A DNA stretch of 64,000 bases from positions 1 through 64,000 of the forward strand of contig CAVPUM010000028.1 in assembly GCA_963708855.1 (NCBI GenBank), written 5' to 3'. Position numbers and translations under genes: made by a program. The notes beneath the pieces are model-generated. The model worked only from the letters and a program-made list of their open reading frames with translations. It was not told the DNA's origin and made no database searches. Below are positions 57,530 to 64,000 of this stretch, in pieces. Each line of letters begins with the position of its first letter. The stretch's first letter is position 1. Origin of the DNA: CAIWHR01 sp963708855 (lineage in GTDB: Bacteria; Pseudomonadota; Gammaproteobacteria; Burkholderiales; Casimicrobiaceae).

Positions 57530-58054
57530 ATGCCCGAGATTCCCATGTCAACGATGCGGTTTCCCGTCGCCGTTATCTTCGAGCGCACCCCGATCGCGAA
57601 TCGCTGGGTCAGCGAGCGGTGGGAGCCGGTCGCCGTCGTTCCGCCGACGGCCGGTGCGGCGCCGGCGAGCGCGCCGGTGAAATTGTGCGATGAACCGTCC
57701 GTTACGCGCTGGCGCTTCGACGGCCATGCGTTCGAGCTGCACCCCTGCGAGGCCGAGGGTTATTACCTGAACCTCGTCGCACCGGAGCCGAAGGCGTTCG
57801 TGATGTGGCGCACGACCGACGACGGCGGCGACCCGCCCGTGTTCCCTGTGATCGTGACTGTCAGCTACAACGAGGCGGCCCGCATGCTCGACGGCGGCGA
57901 GCGGGTCGACGCCGTGCCGCTGCCCGCCGGCATCCTGGCGTGGATGCAGCCGTTCGTGGCCGAGCACTACAAGCCCGAGCCGAAGAAGCGGATTCGCCGC
58001 AACGATCCGTTCGCCGCTGACGCATCCGGGCGCGAGCGCGGGCCGCGCGGCTGA
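57530..58054 (+). CDS. DUF3305 family protein
   Basis: 174-residue cytosolic protein recognised as DUF3305 by FPVAVIFERTPIANRWVSERWEP near the N-terminus and the central WRFDGHAFELHPCEAEGYYLN. Biochemical role unknown. DUF3305 and DUF3306 genes occur as a pair ahead of formate dehydrogenase genes in proteobacteria, as here. ATG 57530 is chosen; ATG 57545, closer to the conserved region, is equally possible. Confidence 0.85.
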   Translation: MPEIPMSTMRFPVAVIFERTPIANRWVSERWEPVAVVPPTAGAAPASAPVKLCDEPSVTRWRFDGHAFELHPCEAEGYYLNLVAPEPKAFVMWRTTDDGGDPPVFPVIVTVSYNEAARMLDGGERVDAVPLPAGILAWMQPFVAEHYKPEPKKRIRRNDPFAADASGRERGPRG

Positions 58055-58078
58055 CGTGGACGCCGGGCGCAGCTTCCG

Positions 58079-58756
58079 ATGACCGTCGACGACAAGCCGA
58101 CCGAGGGCCTGTCGCTGAAGCGCTGGTCGCAGCGAAAGTTCGCGGCTGCGCGCGCGAAAGACGCGGCGGCCGCCTCGGCGAGTCCCGTCGCGACGCCGGT
58201 ACCGGTAGCAGCACCGTCGGCAGTGGAAAGCGCTCAACCGGCGGCCGCCTCGGCTCCAGTCGCGACGCTGCCGCACGTCGAATCGCTGACGATCGACTCC
58301 GACTTCACTCCATTCTTCCAATCGAAGGTCGACGAGGCGCTGAAGCGGCAGGCGCTGAAGCAACTGCTGCGCGATCCGCGCTTCAACGTGATGGACGGGC
58401 TCGATGTCTATGTCGACGACTACTCGATACCCGATCCGATCTCCCCCGACATCGTGAAGCAGATGGTGCAGGGTCGCTATATTTTCGATCCGCCGGCAAC
58501 GCGCATCAATGCGCAGGGTCATGCGGAAGACGTGCCACCGGAAGAGGCTGTGCTTGTCGACCCGGCGGTTTCGCTCGCCACGGACGAAGCGCTCACGCCA
58601 TCGAAGGCGGGTGGCGATGCCACGGAAGCGCCACCGAAGGCATCGACGGCGGAAGCCCCTGCCGCGGCCGCGCTGACGCCTCCTGCCCCGCGGGATTCCG
58701 TCGCGGCGCCGGTGATGCCTTCGGATGCCGAATTGCCCGGGCCTCCGGCGCGATGA
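58079..58756 (+). CDS. DUF3306 family protein
   Basis: 225-residue protein with LKRWSQRKFAAAR near the start and the DUF3306 core DFTPFFQSKVDEALKRQALK followed by RDPRFNVMDGLDVYVDDYS. Flanking regions are Ala/Pro-rich. Function unknown; conserved partner of DUF3305 in formate dehydrogenase loci. Its stop overlaps the start of the polyferredoxin gene (ATGA), implying coupled translation. Confidence 0.87.
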   Translation: MTVDDKPTEGLSLKRWSQRKFAAARAKDAAAASASPVATPVPVAAPSAVESAQPAAASAPVATLPHVESLTIDSDFTPFFQSKVDEALKRQALKQLLRDPRFNVMDGLDVYVDDYSIPDPISPDIVKQMVQGRYIFDPPATRINAQGHAEDVPPEEAVLVDPAVSLATDEALTPSKAGGDATEAPPKASTAEAPAAAALTPPAPRDSVAAPVMPSDAELPGPPAR

Positions 58757-60828
58757 GTCTCGCCGGCAAGAATCTGCATCTGTGCTCGTGCAACGGCACG
58801 ATGCCGCTCGACGCGGCGGCGCTCGCGCGCGCGCTCGAGCTGTCGGGCACGCCCGTCGTGCCGACGATGCTCTGTCAGAAAGAGCTCGCGGCGTTCGAAG
58901 GTCGCGCGGAAGGCGATGTCGTCGTTGCCTGCACGCAGGAGGCCCGGCTCTTCGGCGACGTGGCGGAGGAGGGCGGCAAGACGCAGACGATCCGGTTCGT
59001 CAACATCCGCGAGACGGGCGGCTGGTCTTCCGAGGCGAAGGCCGCGACACCCAAGATCGCGGCGCTGCTGGCGCTGGCGGGATTGCCCGAGCCCGAGCCG
59101 GTGCCGCGGGTGGCCTATCGTTCCGGAGGCCGCCTGCTGATCGTCGGCCCCGCCGATGCCGCACTGCAGTGGGCGAAGCCGTTGTCGGCGGCGCTCGGCG
59201 TCACCGTGCTCGTCACCGGTCGCGCCGCGGGCGCCGAGCTTCCGGCCGAGCGCGATTTCCCCATCCACTCCGGCAAGCTCACGACGATCGCGGGCTGGCT
59301 CGGCGCATTCGACGTCGCGTGGACCCAGGAAAATCCGATCGACCTCGATCTGTGCACGCGCTGCAACGCATGCGTGCACGCCTGCCCCGAAAAGGCGATC
59401 GATTTCACCTACCAGATCGACCTCGATCGCTGCAAGGCGCATCGCCGGTGCGTCGCGGCCTGCGGCGCGACCGGCGCCATCGATTTCGCCAGGAGCGACG
59501 TGGCGCGCAGCGAGCGCTTCGACCTCGTCCTCGACCTGCAGCGATCGCCGCATCTGACGATGCATCAGCCGCCGCAGGGGTACCTCGCGCCGGGCGCCGA
59601 CGCGATCGCCCAGGCCAAGGCGGTGACGGAGATCGCAGGGCTGACGGGTGATTTCGAAAAGCCGAAGTACTTCGCGTACAAGGCTTCGCTCTGCGCGCAC
59701 AGCCGTTCGCGCCAGCCCGGCTGCAATCTTTGCATCGACGTCTGCTCGACCGTGGCCATTGCCGCCGACGGCGATCATGTCCGGGTCGAACCGCACCTGT
59801 GCATGGGTTGCGGCGGATGCGCAACCGTGTGCCCGTCCGGCGCGATGAGCTATGCCTACCCGTCGGTGCCCGATCTCGGGCTTCGCTTGCGAACGCTGCT
59901 TGCGACCTTTGCCCGGGCCGGCGGGCGCGATGCGTGCATCCTGCTGCACGCGGAGGACGGCCGCGCCACGATCGCCGGCCTCGCCCGCCGGGGCCATGGC
60001 CTTCCGGCGCGCGTCATCCCGCTCGAGGTGCACCACGTCGCGTCGGTCGGTCTCGACGTCTGGCTCGCGGCGCTCGCCCACGGCGCGTCGCAGGTTGCCG
60101 TGCTCGCGACCGGAAGCGAAGCGCCGGAGTACCGCGACGCGCTCGAACGCCAGATGCGCTACGCGGACACGATCGCGCAGGCGCTCGGCTATCAGGGCGC
60201 TCACCTGCGCGTGTTCGACGGCGCGGATGCCAGGGCGCTCGACGCCGCGCTGTGGTCCTGGCCGGCGGCACTTTCGGTGCGCGCCCCCGCGACGTTCGCG
60301 TTCACCGCCGACAAGCGCACGACCGCCGCCCTTGCGATCGACCATCTCGCGCGGCACGCGCCGGTGCCGCAGCGGGAGATCGCGCTTCCGGCCGGCGCTC
60401 CGTTCGGCACCATCGCCGTCAACCGCGACACCTGCACCATGTGCCTCGCTTGCGTCGGCGCGTGTCCCGAGGGCGCGATCCTCGACAATCAGGAAGCGCC
60501 GCAACTCTCCTTCATCGAGGCGAAATGCGTGCAGTGCGGACTGTGCGCGGCGACGTGTCCCGAGCACGCGATCACTCTGACGCCGCGCCTTTCGCTCGCG
60601 CCCGAGGCCCGGCAACCCCGCGTGATCAACGAGGCCGTGATCTTCAAGTGCACGGTGTGCGGCAAGCCGCTCGGCACCGAGAAGATGGTCACGAACATGC
60701 TCGCGAAGCTCGCCGGGCACTCCATGTTCGCCGCACCCGGCGCGCTCGACCGGCTCCGTATGTGCGCCGACTGCCGTGTCGTCGATCTCATCAAGAACGA
60801 GCGCGGCGTGGACATCCGCGATGTCTGA
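58753..60828 (+). CDS. Polyferredoxin of the formate dehydrogenase locus
   Basis: 691-residue multi-cluster Fe-S protein. Cys11 and Cys13 open the protein (LCSCNGTMP). The first classical [4Fe-4S] motif is Cys201/204/207/211 (CTRCNACVHACP), followed by DRCKAHRRCVAAC, CNLCIDVC, CMGCGGCATVCP, CTMCLACVGACP and CVQCGLCAATCP. The C-terminal CTVCGKPLG...CADC looks like a zinc ribbon. It is soluble, so it probably carries electrons or protects Fe-S assembly during formate dehydrogenase maturation. Exact role unknown. Confidence 0.85.
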   Translation: MSLAGKNLHLCSCNGTMPLDAAALARALELSGTPVVPTMLCQKELAAFEGRAEGDVVVACTQEARLFGDVAEEGGKTQTIRFVNIRETGGWSSEAKAATPKIAALLALAGLPEPEPVPRVAYRSGGRLLIVGPADAALQWAKPLSAALGVTVLVTGRAAGAELPAERDFPIHSGKLTTIAGWLGAFDVAWTQENPIDLDLCTRCNACVHACPEKAIDFTYQIDLDRCKAHRRCVAACGATGAIDFARSDVARSERFDLVLDLQRSPHLTMHQPPQGYLAPGADAIAQAKAVTEIAGLTGDFEKPKYFAYKASLCAHSRSRQPGCNLCIDVCSTVAIAADGDHVRVEPHLCMGCGGCATVCPSGAMSYAYPSVPDLGLRLRTLLATFARAGGRDACILLHAEDGRATIAGLARRGHGLPARVIPLEVHHVASVGLDVWLAALAHGASQVAVLATGSEAPEYRDALERQMRYADTIAQALGYQGAHLRVFDGADARALDAALWSWPAALSVRAPATFAFTADKRTTAALAIDHLARHAPVPQREIALPAGAPFGTIAVNRDTCTMCLACVGACPEGAILDNQEAPQLSFIEAKCVQCGLCAATCPEHAITLTPRLSLAPEARQPRVINEAVIFKCTVCGKPLGTEKMVTNMLAKLAGHSMFAAPGALDRLRMCADCRVVDLIKNERGVDIRDV

Positions 60829-60833
60829 GATGA

Positions 60834-60905
60834 ACGGCCCCCACGCTCACTCCGTTCGCTGCCCCCCGAGGGGGCGCACAGCGCCCTTCGGGCGGCCGCG
60901 CGGGC
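60834..60905. repeat. Single copy of the intergenic repeat
   Basis: AACGGCCCCCACGCTCACTC, then CGCTGCCCCCCGAGGGGGCG and a CGGGCGGCCGCGCGGG end. It shares the core blocks and order of the 55151-55430 repeats and fills the gap between the polyferredoxin and TorD-like genes. Confidence 0.8.
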
Positions 60906-60920
60906 GCTGAGCCGGCTGTC

Positions 60921-61553
60921 GTGTTGCATCACCGCCTCGAGCCGGAGGACCAGGCGCGGGCCGATTTCTACGCGCTGCTCGCGCGGTTGTTTGCCGCCGC
61001 GCCCGATGCCGCGCTCCTCGCCGCTGTCGCACAGGCCGCTCCGCTCGCACCCGACGCGTCCGGCGCACGCGGTCGCGCCGATGCCGACGCCAAGACCATC
61101 GCAGGGACATGGGATTCGCTGCGCGCGGCAAGCGCGGTCATGGACCCCGAGGCCGCCGAAGACGAGTTCCAGGCGCTGTTCGTCGGCGTCGGAAAGAGTG
61201 CGGTGAGCCTCTACGCGTCGCATTATCTGGGGCCGCAGTCCGGGCGTCCGCTCGCCGAGATCAGGGCGACGCTGGCGGCGCTCGGACTTGCGCGCCGGCC
61301 CCGAAGCAGCGAGTTCGAGGACCATCTGTCGGTCGAGCTCGAAACCATGCGGATGCTCGTGGCCGGCGACACCGCACGGCGCCCCGCGCCGATCGCCGAA
61401 CAGCGCGCTTTCTGCGAACGCCATCTGCTGCCCTGGGTGTTCGATTGCTGCGCTGCAATATCGACATGTCCTCTTGCCAATTACTATCGGCAGACCGCAT
61501 CATTCGCAAGTTGCTTCCTGGCGCTCGAACGTGACTCGTTCGCCGTGGAATGA
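60921..61553 (+). CDS. TorD/DmsD-like molybdoenzyme chaperone
   Basis: 210-residue all-helical protein of the TorD family, which binds Tat signal peptides of molybdoenzymes and helps cofactor loading. RADFYALLARLFAAAPD near the N-terminus, DEFQALFVGVGKSAVSLYASHYL (about 85-107) and the late ERHLLPWVFDCC fit the family. Start GTG 60921 follows the repeat. Its partner is presumably the Tat-dependent formate dehydrogenase 290 bases downstream. Confidence 0.87.
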   Translation: MLHHRLEPEDQARADFYALLARLFAAAPDAALLAAVAQAAPLAPDASGARGRADADAKTIAGTWDSLRAASAVMDPEAAEDEFQALFVGVGKSAVSLYASHYLGPQSGRPLAEIRATLAALGLARRPRSSEFEDHLSVELETMRMLVAGDTARRPAPIAEQRAFCERHLLPWVFDCCAAISTCPLANYYRQTASFASCFLALERDSFAVE

Positions 61554-61589
61554 CGACATCGATGTCACGCGGTACTTCTGGAGATCCGA

Positions 61590-61832
61590 ATGCGCATTCC
61601 CACGCGTAACGTTCATCTCGACGCGACCGTTCCGGTTGCTCCCTCCACCGATTCCAAACGTCGCCGCTTCCTGCTCACGCTGGGGCTGGGAACCGCCGGC
61701 GCTGCCGTGGCGGCTGTGGCCGCGGCTCCGGCCGCGGCAGCCGAGGCGGTGACGCGCACAACGGCTGCGGCCGTTGACGGTTATCGCGAGTCCGCGCACG
61801 TGCGCGACTACTACCGCACTGCAAAGCTTTAG
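61590..61832 (+). CDS. Small Tat-signal protein of formate dehydrogenase loci
   Basis: 80 residues: a twin-arginine signal SKRRRFLLTLGLGTAGAAVA, then a short mature part ending ESAHVRDYYRTAKL. It matches the small 'formate dehydrogenase region Tat target' family, always encoded just before the catalytic subunit. Function unknown, perhaps an escort or small subunit. The last base lies 14 bases before the fdh start, which has a very strong AGGAGGAGGAGG site. Confidence 0.88.
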   Translation: MRIPTRNVHLDATVPVAPSTDSKRRRFLLTLGLGTAGAAVAAVAAAPAAAAEAVTRTTAAAVDGYRESAHVRDYYRTAKL

Positions 61833-61846
61833 GAGGAGGAGGGATC

Positions 61847-64000
61847 ATGCTGCTCACGAGGAAAAGCGAACAAGTTCCCGCAGCCGGTCCACGTCTTCGC
61901 CGCCTCGCGGGAGTGCCGCTCCCGACGATGGACCGGCGGACGTTTTTGAAGCGCTCGGGCCTGGTGGCAGGGGCCGGAGCGTTCGCGAGCCAGCTTCCCT
62001 ACGGTGCCATCGGCCAGGCCGAGGCCGCCAAGGAAGGCGCGGCCGCGGCGACGGAAGTCAAGCGCACGGTCTGCACCCATTGCTCCGTCGGCTGCGCGGT
62101 GGACGCCACCGTCGAGAACGGCGTCTGGACGCGGCAGGAGCCCGTGTTCGATTCGCCGTTGAACCTCGGCGCGCACTGCGCGAAAGGGGCGACCGTCCGC
62201 GAGCACGGTATGCACGAGCATTCGCATCGCCTGAAGACGCCGATGAAGCTCGTCAACGGCAAGTACCAGAAGATAAGCTGGGAACAGGCGATCAACGAGG
62301 TCGGCGACAAGCTCAACGCGCTGCGCGCGGAATCGGGTCCCGACGCCGTCTTCTGGGTCGGCAGCTCGAAGCACAACAACGAGCAGGCGTACCTGATGCG
62401 CAAGTTCGTGTCGTTCTGGGGCACGAACAACACGGACCACCAGGCGCGGATCTGCCACTCGACGACGGTCGCCGGCGTAGCCAACACCTGGGGCTACGGC
62501 GCGATGACCAACTCGTACAACGACATGCAGAACACCAAGTGCGCGATGTACATCGGCAGCAACGCGGCCGAGGCGCACCCGGTGTCGATGCTGCACATGC
62601 TGCACGCGAAGGAGACCGGCGCGAAGATGATCGTCGTCGATCCGCGCTTCACGCGCACCGCGGCGAAGGCCGACGAGTTCGTCCGGCTGCGCTCCGGCGG
62701 CGACATCCCGTTCCTGTTCGGGCTCCTCCACCACATCTTCAAGAACGGCTGGGAAGACAAGCAGTACATCCACGATCGCGTCTACGGCATGGAGAAGGTG
62801 AAGGACGAGGTCCTCGCCAAGTGGACGCCCGACAAGGTCGAGGAGGCCTGCGGCGTGCCCGAGGCGCAGGTCGCCAAGGTCGCCGAGATGCTGGCCAAGA
62901 ACCGTCCGTCGACCGTCGTCTGGTGCATGGGCCAGACGCAGCACACGATCGGCAACGCGATGGTCCGCGCGTCGTGCATTCTGCAGCTCGCGCTCGGCAA
63001 CGTCGGCGTCTCCGGCGGCGGCACCAACATCTTCCGCGGCCACGACAACGTGCAGGGCGCGACCGACGTCGGCCCGAATCCCGATTCGCTGCCCGGCTAC
63101 TATGGCCTGCCTGCCGGCTCGTGGCGGCATTGGGCCGGCGTGTGGGGTGTGGACTACGAGTGGCTCAAGAAGCAGTACGCCGAAGGCATGATGGAGAAGC
63201 CGGGGATGACGGTGTCGCGCTGGATCGACGGCGTACTCGAGAAGAACGACCTCATCGACCAGGGTCCGAACCTGCGCGCGCTGGTGTATTGGGGCCATGC
63301 GCCGAACAGCCAGACGCGCGGCAAGGAAATGGTCGAGGCGATGAAGAAGCTCGATCTGCTCGTCGTCATCGACCCGTACCCGTCGGCGACGGCGGCGATG
63401 GCGGCGATGGTGAGAAAGGACGGCGTCTACCTCCTTCCCGCGTGCACGCAGTTCGAGACGTCGGGGTCGGTCACGGCATCGAACCGCTCGATCCAGTGGC
63501 GCGAGCGCGTGGTCAGCCCACTGTTCGAGTCGCAGACCGATCACGCGATCATGTACGCGTTCGCGAAGAAGTTCGGCTGGGAGAAGGACTTCACGAAGAA
63601 TTACAAGATCGTCAAGCCCGATCCGAACAAGTTCGACGAACCGGAACCCGAATCGATCCTGCGCGAGATCAACAAGGGCGTCTGGACGATCGGCTACACC
63701 GGGCAGTCGCCGGAGCGGCTGAAGCTGCACATGAAGAACATGAACACGTTCGACGTGAAGACGCTGCGGGCGAAGGGCGGGCCGTGCGACGGCGACTTCT
63801 TCGGCTTGCCGTGGCCGTGCTACGGCACGCCGGAACTGAAGCACCCCGGATCGCCGAACCTCTACAACACGTCGGTCTCGATGATGGACGGAGGCGGCTG
63901 CTTCCGCGCCAACTTCGGCGTCGAGCGCGAAGGCGTCAACCTGCTCGCCGAGGACGGTTCGTATCCGAAGGGCGGCGACCTCACGACCGGCTACCCCGAG
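61847..64000 (+). CDS. Formate dehydrogenase catalytic subunit (3' truncated by window)
   Basis: 718 residues visible. A Tat signal (DRRTFLKRSGLVAGAGAFA) starts at about residue 28. The [4Fe-4S] cluster is Cys76/79/83/111. The active site HQARICHSTT places Cys203 at the position held by selenocysteine in E. coli FdnG, so this is a Cys-type enzyme. WGYGAMTNSYND and CMGQTQHTIGNAMVRA bind the molybdopterin cofactor. The Tat signal implies a periplasmic enzyme with Fe-S and membrane partners beyond the window. ATG 61847 follows AGGAGGAGG. Confidence 0.95.
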   Translation, partial: MLLTRKSEQVPAAGPRLRRLAGVPLPTMDRRTFLKRSGLVAGAGAFASQLPYGAIGQAEAAKEGAAAATEVKRTVCTHCSVGCAVDATVENGVWTRQEPVFDSPLNLGAHCAKGATVREHGMHEHSHRLKTPMKLVNGKYQKISWEQAINEVGDKLNALRAESGPDAVFWVGSSKHNNEQAYLMRKFVSFWGTNNTDHQARICHSTTVAGVANTWGYGAMTNSYNDMQNTKCAMYIGSNAAEAHPVSMLHMLHAKETGAKMIVVDPRFTRTAAKADEFVRLRSGGDIPFLFGLLHHIFKNGWEDKQYIHDRVYGMEKVKDEVLAKWTPDKVEEACGVPEAQVAKVAEMLAKNRPSTVVWCMGQTQHTIGNAMVRASCILQLALGNVGVSGGGTNIFRGHDNVQGATDVGPNPDSLPGYYGLPAGSWRHWAGVWGVDYEWLKKQYAEGMMEKPGMTVSRWIDGVLEKNDLIDQGPNLRALVYWGHAPNSQTRGKEMVEAMKKLDLLVVIDPYPSATAAMAAMVRKDGVYLLPACTQFETSGSVTASNRSIQWRERVVSPLFESQTDHAIMYAFAKKFGWEKDFTKNYKIVKPDPNKFDEPEPESILREINKGVWTIGYTGQSPERLKLHMKNMNTFDVKTLRAKGGPCDGDFFGLPWPCYGTPELKHPGSPNLYNTSVSMMDGGGCFRANFGVEREGVNLLAEDGSYPKGGDLTTGYPE

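Overview
The window is GC-rich, gene-dense chromosome from a betaproteobacterium, probably Burkholderiales-related. The evidence is the syntenic blocks fur/bamE-dapB, carA-carB-greA and yhbY-rlmE-ftsH-folP-glmM, a Bug/TctC binding protein, a PEP-CTERM system, and an intergenic repeat of a type I recall from that group. Several genes that look functional (PEP-CTERM protein, nnrS, dctP, an isopropylmalate-dehydrogenase-like gene, probably the yhbY tail) carry frameshifts, so either the sequence has indel errors or decay is under way. No rRNA, tRNA, CRISPR array, transposase or phage gene was seen.

Layout. 1-1155: 3' part of an acyl-CoA ligase. 1180-5411: folA, then a GlrK/lipoprotein/GlrR operon. 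5553-6086: two perfect GlrR-type boxes, a near-perfect sigma-54 promoter, a 54-codon ORF and an intrinsic terminator, apparently a GlrR-controlled small transcript. 6183-10178: nitroreductase, a rubrerythrin/Fe-S protein/DUF3501 operon, and yajQ. 10276-14490: a frameshifted PEP-CTERM protein and the TPR protein PrsT, each behind a putative sigma-54 promoter. 14678-20663: a CDGSH Fe-S protein, argG, a tctC-like gene, a VOC protein, argF and a frameshifted nnrS. 20731-25256: a TPR diguanylate cyclase, rpsT and murJ. 25333-33086: fur divergent from bamE-dapB-SDR, then carA-carB-greA.

33113-42293 is a leftward catabolic operon apparently inserted between greA and yhbY: SMP-30-like lactonase, GntR regulator, two dehydrogenases, a TRAP transporter, the 3-oxo-tetronate kinase/decarboxylase pair OtnK-OtnC and a small monooxygenase-fold protein. 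It predicts uptake of a sugar acid or lactone and conversion to dihydroxyacetone phosphate. 42318-50431 returns to core genes: yhbY, rlmE, ftsH, folP, glmM and relA. 50447-52617 holds chromate resistance (a rhodanese-ChrB fusion and ChrA).

52780-64000 is a molybdenum-cofactor and formate dehydrogenase island. Leftward run moaA, fdhD, a GFA-family gene, mobA and moeA; rightward run DUF3305, DUF3306, a polyferredoxin, a TorD-like chaperone, a small Tat protein and the truncated formate dehydrogenase catalytic subunit. Together they make the molybdopterin guanine dinucleotide cofactor, sulfurate and insert it, and export a Tat-dependent, cysteine-type formate dehydrogenase. Two sites in the island carry copies of the same intergenic repeat.
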